NCBI GenBank assembly: GCA_027621335.1
Contig: JAQCAN010000030.1
Span: 1-15,852 of the forward strand
Direction of reading: 5' to 3'
Length of the DNA stretch: 15,852 bases
Origin: Bacteroidota bacterium
GTDB lineage: Bacteria; Bacteroidota; Bacteroidia; Flavobacteriales_D; JABDKJ01
Notes under the pieces: model-generated
Databases searched by the model: none
What the model was told of the DNA's origin: nothing
What the model saw: the letters and a program-made list of their open reading frames with translations, nothing else
Part shown: one piece after another, positions 6,690 through 14,145 of the stretch
Position numbering within the stretch: position 1 is the first letter of the stretch
Layout of the letters: each line of letters begins with the position of its first letter
Translations under genes and position numbers: made by a program

Positions 6690-8042
6690 CTATTTAGCTA
6701 AGTGGGTGTCATCGGTTTCAAGAGCATCTGAAGATAAGGTGTGGGTCAATTCCTTCTTTGTCTTGCCCACCATGGCCTTCAACTGACCGGCCTGACTCAC
6801 CAGATTGCCACGTCCAGTGCTTAACTGTTTGAAGCCCTCGTCATACTTCTCCTTCGCCTTGTCCAGATGGACACCCACACCCTGAAGGTTATCCACGAAG
6901 CCCACGAACTTGTCATAGAGCTTCGCACCTCGCTCCGCAATGGCCTGGGCATTCTGATTGTGTGCCTCCCGTTTCCACAGTTCCGCGATGAGCTTCAGCG
7001 AAGTGATGAGGTTGGTGGGGCTTTGCAGTAGGATGCGCTTCTCATAAGCGTAATTCCAAAGTTCAGGATCGGCCTGCATGGCCGCTATGTAGGCTGGTTC
7101 GCTAGGCAGGAACATGAGTACGAAGTCCAAAGACTTCTCGAAATCATCATAGCCCTTGGCGCTCAGCGCATCGATATGGCCCTTCAGGGATGCCACATGC
7201 TGCTTGATGGCCGATTGGTAAGCCTCCTCATTCTCGGCTTCCAGCGAGCGACTGAAGGCCGATAGGGAGACCTTGGAATCCACGATGACATTCCTATCAT
7301 CTGGATATTTGATGACCGCATCTGGGCGCATCTTCTTACCCTCGGAGGCGGAGCGCATGGCTTGACCATCTTGATCATGGAGTTGGTGCTCCATGAAATA
7401 CTGCTCGCCCTTGCGAAGGCCTGACTTCTCCAGAATGCTCTCCAGGATCATCTCGCCCCAGTTTCCTTGGGTCTTGGATTCTCCTTTGAGTGCTTTGGTG
7501 AGGTTGATGGCCACCTCGCTCATCTCGTCATTCTTCAAGACCAGTTTCTTCACTTCATTGGCCAGAGAGAACCTCTCTTTGGATTCCTCTTCCACCTTCT
7601 TTTGAAAGGCTTCGATGTCCTTGCCGAGGGGTTCCAGCAGCGCCTTCATCTTTTCCTCATTCACCTTGGTGAATTTCTCGGTCTTGGTATCTAGGATCTG
7701 GTTGGCCATCACCTCGAATTTATTGTAGAGCTGGGTGTGCAGGTCGGTGAGTTCGGCCTTCTGCTCAGTCAAACGGTTTTCCAAGTTCAACTTCTCTGTC
7801 TGAGTCTGGCTGAGCTGGAGCTGAGTAGCGGTCCAGGCTTCACGCGTGCGCCTCAATTCGGTTTCGGCTTTGAGCATGTTGGACTGCTTCTCCTCGGCTT
7901 GGGATAGGACCAAGGCCTTCTCCTGTTCCAGCCCACGTTGCCTTACGAGCCAATAATTGCGGGTGAGAATGAGGGTGATAAGAAGCGTAAGGGCACTGAA
8001 TAGGAGCGCAAGAAGGAAAGGGTTGGCGATCATAGGACTCAT
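6690..8042 (-). CDS. rmuC: RmuC family DNA recombination protein
   Basis: A 450-residue complete RmuC homologue. Residues about 7-27 form an N-terminal transmembrane helix. Residues about 35-190 are charged and heptad-like, consistent with a long coiled coil. The RmuC domain with its nuclease-like fold covers about 190-400, with GNWGEMILESILEKSGLRKG at 193-212, MRPDAVIKYPDD at 238-249, NVIVDSKVSL at 251-260 (the conserved DSK resembles the catalytic strand of restriction-endonuclease-like folds), and FLPSEPAYIAA near 311. In E. coli, rmuC loss raises inversion at short inverted repeats, so the protein is thought to limit aberrant recombination; the biochemical activity is not firmly known. 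M4 at 8033 is an alternative start that would change little. The gene stands alone, convergent with GH16 on its 3' side and with a 331-bp gene-free region upstream. Confidence 0.93.
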   Translation of the reverse strand: MSPMIANPFLLALLFSALTLLITLILTRNYWLVRQRGLEQEKALVLSQAEEKQSNMLKAETELRRTREAWTATQLQLSQTQTEKLNLENRLTEQKAELTDLHTQLYNKFEVMANQILDTKTEKFTKVNEEKMKALLEPLGKDIEAFQKKVEEESKERFSLANEVKKLVLKNDEMSEVAINLTKALKGESKTQGNWGEMILESILEKSGLRKGEQYFMEHQLHDQDGQAMRSASEGKKMRPDAVIKYPDDRNVIVDSKVSLSAFSRSLEAENEEAYQSAIKQHVASLKGHIDALSAKGYDDFEKSLDFVLMFLPSEPAYIAAMQADPELWNYAYEKRILLQSPTNLITSLKLIAELWKREAHNQNAQAIAERGAKLYDKFVGFVDNLQGVGVHLDKAKEKYDEGFKQLSTGRGNLVSQAGQLKAMVGKTKKELTHTLSSDALETDDTHLAK

Positions 8043-8121
8043 AGTGGTGGGTTAAGCTTTGGAATCCATTGAATGGGTCTCAGAGCAGTTATAGAGCAAA
8101 GGTGGGAGGGGAGGGCGTAAT

Positions 8122-8143
8122 CTATTTACGGTGATCTAAATAG
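8122..8143. promoter_or_regulatory. Perfect 7-bp dyad upstream of rmuC, possible operator
   Basis: CTATTTA (8122-8128) and TAAATAG (8137-8143) are exact inverted repeats around an 8-nt spacer, about 80-100 bp before the rmuC start. The size and symmetry suit a dimeric regulator. No regulator is encoded next to it and no known operator matches. An AT-rich 7-bp dyad can also arise by chance. Confidence 0.3.
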
Positions 8144-8294
8144 TTGAATGTACTAGAAATCATAACCCCTATCTCCCAATCATAAGACTACGAAGGCTCC
8201 CTCAAGACCACATCCGCATTTAGCATGCATCAGCCTACAAAAAGATACCATGATTGCAGGCTGTTGGTCCTAACGGTCATTTCACAGTCTGTCC

Positions 8295-8329
8295 CTTCGG
8301 TAGACCATACTCACGTGGCATGGCCGAAG
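8295..8329 (-). terminator. Bulged hairpin downstream of the propeller gene, possible terminator
   Basis: CTTCGG (8295-8300) plus CCAT (8305-8308) pair with ATGG (8320-8323) plus CCGAAG (8324-8329), giving a 10-bp stem with a 4-nt bulge and an 11-nt loop. It lies 45-80 bp after the stop codon of the minus-strand propeller gene. There is no following T-run, so its role in termination is uncertain. Confidence 0.3.
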
Positions 8330-8373
8330 ATTCAAATGCAAATGTTCATTTATAGAGCTTGCAAAAGATGAGC

Positions 8374-10863
8374 TCAATCTTCTTTGGTCCAATGAAGACT
8401 TGAACGGTTCTCTGAGGAACCCAGCTCCATGATATAATTCCCTGACGGTAAGTTTCCGACAGGAATGGGTGTGTCTTTCAAAAGTTGGCCTTCAAGAACA
8501 GATCTTCCACTCATATCCCATATCGAAAAAAGTAGAGTGGTCTGATCATTGATCGGTCCTTTGACGTAAATGACGTCTTTGGAGGGATTGGGATAGATGA
8601 AGAACGTATTGCTCATGACTTCCTCTATACCTATTGGAGTCAATTGTCCGAGATCGTAACTGTAAATGGATCGGCCGTAGGTCGCCACATACAACGTATT
8701 GGTCGGTGCGTGAAGTTCCAACTGCGAAGCGATGACCCCGGGAAGGTTGGTCCCAAGCAGATCCCAGGTCCCTCCATCGTCCGTGCTGAACCATACCCCT
8801 ACATCGGTCGCAATGAACAATCGCGAATTGGCAAGATCGATCAGAACGTCATTGATGGGCATATCCGGCAAGTCTCCAGAGACCGAGGTCCATGAATCTC
8901 CCCCATTTGTAGTCTTGAAGAGGTGGGAGACAAAGTCCAGATCACGATAGCCACTGAAGGCTACGTAACAGGTCAATGCATCTTCAGGATGTACCGCCAA
9001 TCCACTCACATAGCGGTTAGGTAATCCATCCGTGACCATTTGCCAGGTGTCCCCTCCATCCAAAGTGCGTTGAACGTTGCAATCATCGGTCCCTGCGTAT
9101 AGGATATCCTGAGCCTGATAGGAACTTGCTATGCTGGTGATGGTCCCGTAAGCCGAAGCTCCGCTAGGATGTTGACCGTCCGTGAGATCTGGACTAATGG
9201 CTTGCCAGCTCACCGCACGGTTCGTGCTCTGATATAGACGTTCAGCCCCATAATAGAGAATGCTGGGATTCACTGGGGAGAGGACGACAGGTGTATTCCA
9301 ATTGGTCCGTTCACTTCCATTGATGCCATTCAAAGCAGGCTGCATACTGAACCCGCCATTGGTCGATCGGTACAGGTTGCCGTATTGGAATTCGGCATAG
9401 ACATAGTCATTATCGGTAGGGTCCACATTCACATGGAAACCGTCACCGCCCAGTATGGCGACATAATCATCCAGATCTCCTGTGAGTGTGCGAATGGTGT
9501 TGTTGTCCTGCGTCCCAGCATAAAGACGCTCAGGCTGAAGAAAGTCCACTTCCATTTGATAGCATTGCGTAATGGGTAGATTCTCGAAGTGGAACCAGCT
9601 GTTTCCTCCATCAGTAGAGAGGTAGGCGCCTCCATCATTTCCAGCCAATTGCAAGTCAGGATTATTCAAGGAGAAATCCATCGCGTGGTGATCCACGTGC
9701 ATGCCTTCGATATTCTCCCAACTCTCAAAGTCTGTATTGAACCTGACGATGGATTGCCCCAAGACCCATACTTCGTCTGGATTGGAAGGGTCCACGGCCA
9801 ACTTGCCGAAATACCATCCGAAGGAGGAGTTGATAGCCGCCAATTCGCCATTGCTGATCTCCGACCAAGATTCTCCACCATTCTCACTTTTGTAAAGGGC
9901 ATCGAAGACATTGGTTATTTCATCGGTCGTATAAGAGGCATAGATCACTTCAGGATCTGAGTGAGAGATGGCCAATCCGATGCGCCCTGTGTCTTCATCG
10001 GGCTCGGGCAGTCCATTGCCCAATAATGTCCATGTGTCACCGCCATCGGTGGAACGGTAGATGGCCGAGGTCAATCCACCATAATCACGTTGCCAGGCCT
10101 TTCTAGTCCTCTCCCACATAGACGCATAGAGGATGTCAGGTTCCGTGGGATGCATGATGAGGTCGACACAAGAGGTGGAGTCTGTTATAAATAGCACCTG
10201 TTCCCAGTCCGCTCCTGCATTCAATGTGCGGTAAACCCCTCGATCTGGATTGGTTCCGTAAAGCCTTCCAGCTGCGGCTACGAAGGCTCGGTCCGGATTC
10301 GTGGGGTCCACGATGATGCGACCGATATGCTCTGTAGCTTCCAGGCCAACCGAAGTCCAAGTGTCTCCGCCATCGTCCGAGCGGTATACGCCATCTCCAA
10401 AGAAGGATCCAGAGGTGGCCGATCCATTCGCCTCTCCCGTTCCAGCATAGATGCGAAGTGCATCGGACGGAGCTAAGGCGAAGGCTCCCACGGAAGGCCG
10501 CCCCACACCATCCCAGATGTTCTCCCAACTCCCCCCTTGGTCATAGGATCGGAAGAGTCCCCCTGTAGCAGATGAGATATAGAAGTGAAGGTCATTGGCA
10601 GGGGAGATGGCCACATCGGTAATACGTCCTCCGATATTGAGGGGTCCTTCGATTTCCCATTCTCCAATAGTCGAATTCTTGGTCTGACGTTTGCCTTGCA
10701 TGAACGACCAAGCATCATCTACAGCCTTATGGTCGATGTGCATGGAAGGATAGGCCCGCTGCATATACATCCACTCACCGGGAACGTCACCAGGGAAGTC
10801 TTTGTGCTCAGTGCATGAAAAGATAAATGGGATAGCAAGGAAAAAGAAACCGATTTTTTTCAT
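8374..10863 (-). CDS. Asp-box (BNR/VPS10-like) beta-propeller protein with T9SS sorting signal
   Basis: An 829-residue exported protein. The N-terminus (MKKIGFFFLAIPFIFSC) looks like a lipoprotein signal with C17 as the lipidated residue. Residues about 68-740 are beta-propeller repeats with some eleven Asp-box-like motifs (S-x-D-x-G-x-x-W), for example SYDQGGSW (106), SDDGGDTW (162), STDGGDTW (271), STDGGNSW (416), TTNGGDSW (651) and STDDGGTW (693). Opening with GPLNIGGRITDVAIS and including GVYRTLNAGADWEQVLF, it resembles the VPS10/sortilin-like 'glycosyl hydrolase' group of BNR proteins and GH74-like double propellers. I see no residues proving glycosidase activity, so binding is equally possible. 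FIYPNPSKD from residue 755 opens a T9SS type A domain. A lipobox together with this domain is odd. The gene follows the outer-membrane barrel gene by 66 bp on the same strand, so the two may be co-transcribed. Confidence 0.9.
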   Translation of the reverse strand: MKKIGFFFLAIPFIFSCTEHKDFPGDVPGEWMYMQRAYPSMHIDHKAVDDAWSFMQGKRQTKNSTIGEWEIEGPLNIGGRITDVAISPANDLHFYISSATGGLFRSYDQGGSWENIWDGVGRPSVGAFALAPSDALRIYAGTGEANGSATSGSFFGDGVYRSDDGGDTWTSVGLEATEHIGRIIVDPTNPDRAFVAAAGRLYGTNPDRGVYRTLNAGADWEQVLFITDSTSCVDLIMHPTEPDILYASMWERTRKAWQRDYGGLTSAIYRSTDGGDTWTLLGNGLPEPDEDTGRIGLAISHSDPEVIYASYTTDEITNVFDALYKSENGGESWSEISNGELAAINSSFGWYFGKLAVDPSNPDEVWVLGQSIVRFNTDFESWENIEGMHVDHHAMDFSLNNPDLQLAGNDGGAYLSTDGGNSWFHFENLPITQCYQMEVDFLQPERLYAGTQDNNTIRTLTGDLDDYVAILGGDGFHVNVDPTDNDYVYAEFQYGNLYRSTNGGFSMQPALNGINGSERTNWNTPVVLSPVNPSILYYGAERLYQSTNRAVSWQAISPDLTDGQHPSGASAYGTITSIASSYQAQDILYAGTDDCNVQRTLDGGDTWQMVTDGLPNRYVSGLAVHPEDALTCYVAFSGYRDLDFVSHLFKTTNGGDSWTSVSGDLPDMPINDVLIDLANSRLFIATDVGVWFSTDDGGTWDLLGTNLPGVIASQLELHAPTNTLYVATYGRSIYSYDLGQLTPIGIEEVMSNTFFIYPNPSKDVIYVKGPINDQTTLLFSIWDMSGRSVLEGQLLKDTPIPVGNLPSGNYIMELGSSENRSSLHWTKED

Positions 10864-10929
10864 TGCCTGAAGATACGTATTGCACCCTCGGTAGGAAGAG
10901 TGTTTTCTTCCAATCCTTTGAATTCAAGC

Positions 10930-11790
10930 TTAGCGCAATTGGCCCCCTCCTCGATTCAGTTTGCGCTTGGACTTCATCTTTGGAGAGGGTCCAGCAGTAG
11001 GGCACTCACGGGCCGGACGTTTCCTTAGCCACATATACCGTAAAGTGAATACAACTGGCCGATACTTGCTATTGAAGATGTCCCTTCGTGAGGTCAGCCC
11101 ATCGAAAGGGATGATGTTCTCTATAGGAGTTTCAGCACTCAGACTGAGCCAGCTGAAGGCCGATGTTTTAAAACCAGCTCCTAACTTATAGTGAATATGT
11201 GTTCTGAAACCATCTTCAGGGGTCATGCGATTCATGCTCGCCAAGCCTCCATCGTATGAATAATCATCTATGACCCGGTATTCCAAGTCGGCACCCAATC
11301 CCTGAATGATGTAAAAACGATCGTTCAGAGGAAAGATCTTGTTCAGGTTCACATTCAAGCCCACCACATCCTGTTGGAAGCTTCCTTCTCCGAGGAGCAG
11401 GCTTGGCAAGGTATCCGAAGCTCCGGGAAGTAGGTTGGCGCTGGATTCTTCACCTCCGCGCAATTGGCGATAGGTCAGTCCAAGGTCCACATAATCGAAG
11501 AAGCGATCCTGAAGTAACCAGAACATCCCGCCTTCAAGCGCAAACCCGAGCTTACCCGTGGGATTCAGTAAGGCATTATAGCTTCCTGAATCAGGAAAGT
11601 CAGGAATGGCCAAGAACTCCATCTCATGTTCATCTTGAGGGAACAGATTGGCGGCTCCAAGACCTAAGAACCAACCTGAGGCTCTGTGGTTGGCATCCAC
11701 GGTGAACAGCCGATCACCGGTTCCACGTTGGCCTTTGGAAAATACGGCTATCAAGGAACATAAGGCAATGGAAATCAAGTACTTCATCAT
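10930..11790 (-). CDS. Predicted outer-membrane beta-barrel protein with basic C-terminal tail
   Basis: A 286-residue protein. Residues 1-20 are a signal peptide (MMKYLISIALCSLIAVFSKG before QR). The rest shows alternating hydrophobic/polar strands with aromatic ends and turns rich in Gly, Asp and Asn, such as GWFLGLGAANLF (39-50), LGFALEGGMFWLL (81-93), FFDYVDLGLTYRQL (97-110), FYIIQGLGADLEYRVI (159-174), HIHYKLGAGFKT (198-209) and YRPVVFTLRYMWL (243-255), as in small Bacteroidota outer-membrane barrels. No specific family is recognised; it is not obviously PorP/SprF or a SusC/SusD protein. After the last predicted strand a 31-residue, strongly basic tail (RKRPARECP, then Lys/Arg-rich) continues to the end. 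It starts divergently from the GH-A-like gene and is followed by the propeller gene 66 bp later. Outer-membrane location is inferred from the pattern. Confidence 0.8.
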   Translation of the reverse strand: MMKYLISIALCSLIAVFSKGQRGTGDRLFTVDANHRASGWFLGLGAANLFPQDEHEMEFLAIPDFPDSGSYNALLNPTGKLGFALEGGMFWLLQDRFFDYVDLGLTYRQLRGGEESSANLLPGASDTLPSLLLGEGSFQQDVVGLNVNLNKIFPLNDRFYIIQGLGADLEYRVIDDYSYDGGLASMNRMTPEDGFRTHIHYKLGAGFKTSAFSWLSLSAETPIENIIPFDGLTSRRDIFNSKYRPVVFTLRYMWLRKRPARECPTAGPSPKMKSKRKLNRGGGQLR

Positions 11791-11945
11791 AAATGGTGCA
11801 TTGGATCGAGACTAAGGAACGTAAAAAGGTCGTGACTTATTCCTTTCCTGCCACAGGTTGTAAACAGGCGATCATGTAACCAAATCTCAGCTGATGCGTA
11901 AAACAAAAGCTAGAAACTGTCGAAATGAAGGGAAGAGGAGGTAGA
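11791..11945. other. Divergent spacer between the barrel and GH-A-like genes
   Basis: This stretch must carry both promoters, but no full TAnnTTTG match is seen on either strand. On the minus strand TAGCTTTTG (about 11905-11913) comes close, with one extra T. AGGAGG at 11936-11941 lies 4 nt before the ATG at 11946 and resembles a Shine-Dalgarno sequence, which is unusual in this phylum and helps choose that start for the rightward gene. Confidence 0.45.
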
Positions 11946-14132
11946 ATGGTTAAGCCATATTTCGGTGTTGTTGTCATCAGCACCATGTTTTTCATAACGA
12001 ATATAGACGCGCAGAACCTTGCCACTTGTGTGGAATGGGGAGAAAGTCAGACTCCACCTGAACTTGGTTTCAATAGCCGCATGCTCAGGGAGCACACTGA
12101 GGTGGATTGCCAGCAACCAGAACCGATATGGTGGCGCTACGATTGGAACAGCATAGACCTTAGAAGGGATGTATCCGATTTGAAACCAAATATCTTGAGG
12201 TTCCCAGGAGGAACAGCTGGCAATTATTGGTGGTGGGAGAGCCAGACCCGTGAGATCATGGGAGATGATGGACAGCTTAGAACTCTGGACATCTGTGAGG
12301 CCAGTTCCATTGGGCTCAGTCATTCCAAGACGATTGGTTGTCCAGGACCTAACGAGGATTTCACGGCTGATCGCTATGAAGAGATCATAAAGACCACGAC
12401 CATAACCTTGGATTCATACAAACAGGCCGTTGAGCATTTCAGAGATAATGGCCTGGCTATTCAGGAAATGTTCATGATCAGTCTCTTTGACCCCTTTTAT
12501 TATGTGGGAAGTCCTCAGCTCGAATATGAAGCGCCTTCAGGGACTTATGAGGACATCAGAGAAGTCCTCTTCAATGCGAGTATCAATCGGGCCATGGTCC
12601 AGTTGGACAAGATCATGGACGTCTATTGTGATGGATGTGCTTCCATCGATGATGCGTTCAACTTGGAGTTAGGAAATGAAGTCTTCATGCAACGTTATGC
12701 GAAGTTCTTCCCTATTCCCGAGTGTTTGGAAGTAAGCTCTATATGTACCGAATGTTATCCGAGTGTGGAACTCTATGCAGAAATCTGTGAAACGCTGATT
12801 CCCATCATCAGAGAACGGTTCCCGAATGCCGAGGTCGCCATTGTTGGGAATAGAGACCGCTGGGGTGCACCTTGGAATGAAGTGCTCATAGACCGTTTAG
12901 AAACGGGGGACATCACTGCTGATGCCGCTGTTTTCCACTTCTACCCTATGGCTATCCAGCTGGATGACATCAGTGTAGGCCCATGCCTGGGTGTGCCAGG
13001 AACCTTCGATCCGGATGAAGTCCTCCATAAGCAGCAAGCTGATATGAGGGATGACTTCGAGACGAATAGGGTGGGTCTTTTTGCAGAGACGGACATGGAT
13101 GTCTGGATCACTGAGTTCAATAACTACGATATCTCTGAAGAATGCTTTGCACTGGATCCTGATGCCTTTCAAGAAGAAGATTTCCAATTCGATAGCGGCA
13201 ATTGGATCCATGCTCTGGGCATCTTCAACCTCTACAATGAATTCATAGGGTATCGATCCAACGTAGACGACCCTTGGATGAATAGTTCCAAAGGAGTGAG
13301 CATCAATAAGCTGTGCATGCAGATCATGCATGGCAACGATAGGGTAGCCGCCATTCGGCAGGACAAACAATTGAGTGCTCAAGGCATGGCCGTTGAAACT
13401 CTGATGCACTTGAACAATGAAGCGACTTCTGTCAAGCGTTTGCTGATAGGCCCCTCATCGAATTTCAATTTCAATCCGCTTGGCGAGTGGAGTCCTGCAT
13501 CGGGGCTCAGCAGCCCTTTGCCCTATCATGTCAACGTGGATTATGAAGACGAGGATGGTAACATGCAAAGCATGCCGACTTGGGACGCTTATGGATTCCT
13601 TTTCGACATGCCCGATGGTCCAAAAGCGTTGATCATCAATCTGAAGCCACAGGCTTTGCAATTGAACATGAGCCACGTCTCAGGTTTTGAAGAAGGAGCC
13701 TCGTGCTTTATGCGACATGTGCAATACAGCAAGATCCATGAAACACTTGAGATGGAACATGCCAGCCCTCAGATCCTTAACCAGATTGTGGAAGGTGATG
13801 CGCAATCGTTGGTCATTCCGGCTTATTCAGTTTCCCTGCTTGATGCTATTCCTTGGACAACCACTGGACTGGATGATCGAGAAGCGATATCATGGGATGA
13901 TCTGACGCTATTTCCGAATCCGAGTGACTCTGAACTTCAAGTCACACTGAAGTCCTCTTTGGAGAATATCCGTTACAGACTCATCGACATCACGGGTCAG
14001 ATCCTTGATGAACAGTTGGCCCAAAACGAAACAAGTACCTTCAATACGAAAGTGCTTGCTCCTGGCCTATATTTCATTGAGGTGCAATCAGGTCTTCAGC
14101 ATGTGATGAAACCGTTCATCGTTCAGCATTGA
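11946..14132 (+). CDS. Secreted glycosidase, clan GH-A-like (family not recognised), with T9SS sorting signal
   Basis: A 728-residue protein from ATG 11946; an in-frame ATG at 11925 adds seven residues. The later start gives a compact signal peptide (MVKPYFGVVVIS to IDA before QN) and has AGGAGG before it. The catalytic part, residues about 30-500, looks like a clan GH-A (beta/alpha)8 barrel. ILRFPGGTAGNYWWW (83-97) resembles the strand-1 region of GH51/GH79-type enzymes. LELGNEVF (240-247) supplies the usual Asn-Glu pair with E245 as candidate acid/base. VFHFYP (329-334) is the His-x-Tyr strand, and VWITEFN (386-392) offers E390 as candidate nucleophile. A C-terminal beta-sandwich ends in VIPAYSVSLLDAI, typical for this clan. 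LFPNPSDS near 655 opens the T9SS type A domain. About fourteen cysteines, including CDGC and CTEC, suggest disulfides outside the cell. Arabinofuranosidase-like activity is possible, but the substrate is unknown. It ends 13 bp from the convergent amylase stop. Confidence 0.8.
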   Translation: MVKPYFGVVVISTMFFITNIDAQNLATCVEWGESQTPPELGFNSRMLREHTEVDCQQPEPIWWRYDWNSIDLRRDVSDLKPNILRFPGGTAGNYWWWESQTREIMGDDGQLRTLDICEASSIGLSHSKTIGCPGPNEDFTADRYEEIIKTTTITLDSYKQAVEHFRDNGLAIQEMFMISLFDPFYYVGSPQLEYEAPSGTYEDIREVLFNASINRAMVQLDKIMDVYCDGCASIDDAFNLELGNEVFMQRYAKFFPIPECLEVSSICTECYPSVELYAEICETLIPIIRERFPNAEVAIVGNRDRWGAPWNEVLIDRLETGDITADAAVFHFYPMAIQLDDISVGPCLGVPGTFDPDEVLHKQQADMRDDFETNRVGLFAETDMDVWITEFNNYDISEECFALDPDAFQEEDFQFDSGNWIHALGIFNLYNEFIGYRSNVDDPWMNSSKGVSINKLCMQIMHGNDRVAAIRQDKQLSAQGMAVETLMHLNNEATSVKRLLIGPSSNFNFNPLGEWSPASGLSSPLPYHVNVDYEDEDGNMQSMPTWDAYGFLFDMPDGPKALIINLKPQALQLNMSHVSGFEEGASCFMRHVQYSKIHETLEMEHASPQILNQIVEGDAQSLVIPAYSVSLLDAIPWTTTGLDDREAISWDDLTLFPNPSDSELQVTLKSSLENIRYRLIDITGQILDEQLAQNETSTFNTKVLAPGLYFIEVQSGLQHVMKPFIVQH

Positions 14133-14145
14133 TAGACAGTCTGCA

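Larger units (their letters stand above)
8043..8373. other. 331-bp gene-free region between the propeller gene and rmuC
   Basis: No convincing reading frame, tRNA or promoter consensus is visible on either strand. It must contain the 3' end signals of the propeller gene (reading leftwards, stop at 8374) and the promoter of rmuC (start at 8042). Three dyads stand out: CTATTTA/TAAATAG at 8122-8143, a weak CAGCCT/AGGCTG pair at 8231-8263 with a 21-nt loop, and a bulged hairpin at 8295-8329. No T-run follows any of them, so none is a textbook intrinsic terminator. Confidence 0.6.

Noticed and set aside
10136..10528. 130-codon open frame in another minus-strand frame of the propeller gene
   Set aside because: Its composition (many Trp, Arg, Gly from repeated Asp-box codons) is that of an out-of-frame reading of the repeats.
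11910..12323. 137-codon minus-strand open frame over the start of the GH-A-like gene
   Set aside because: It is antisense to the signal peptide and first barrel strands of the real gene and has no family resemblance.
12897..13409. 170-codon open frame antisense to the GH-A-like gene
   Set aside because: It lies wholly inside a well-supported coding region on the other strand and shows no recognisable domain, signal or independent start context.
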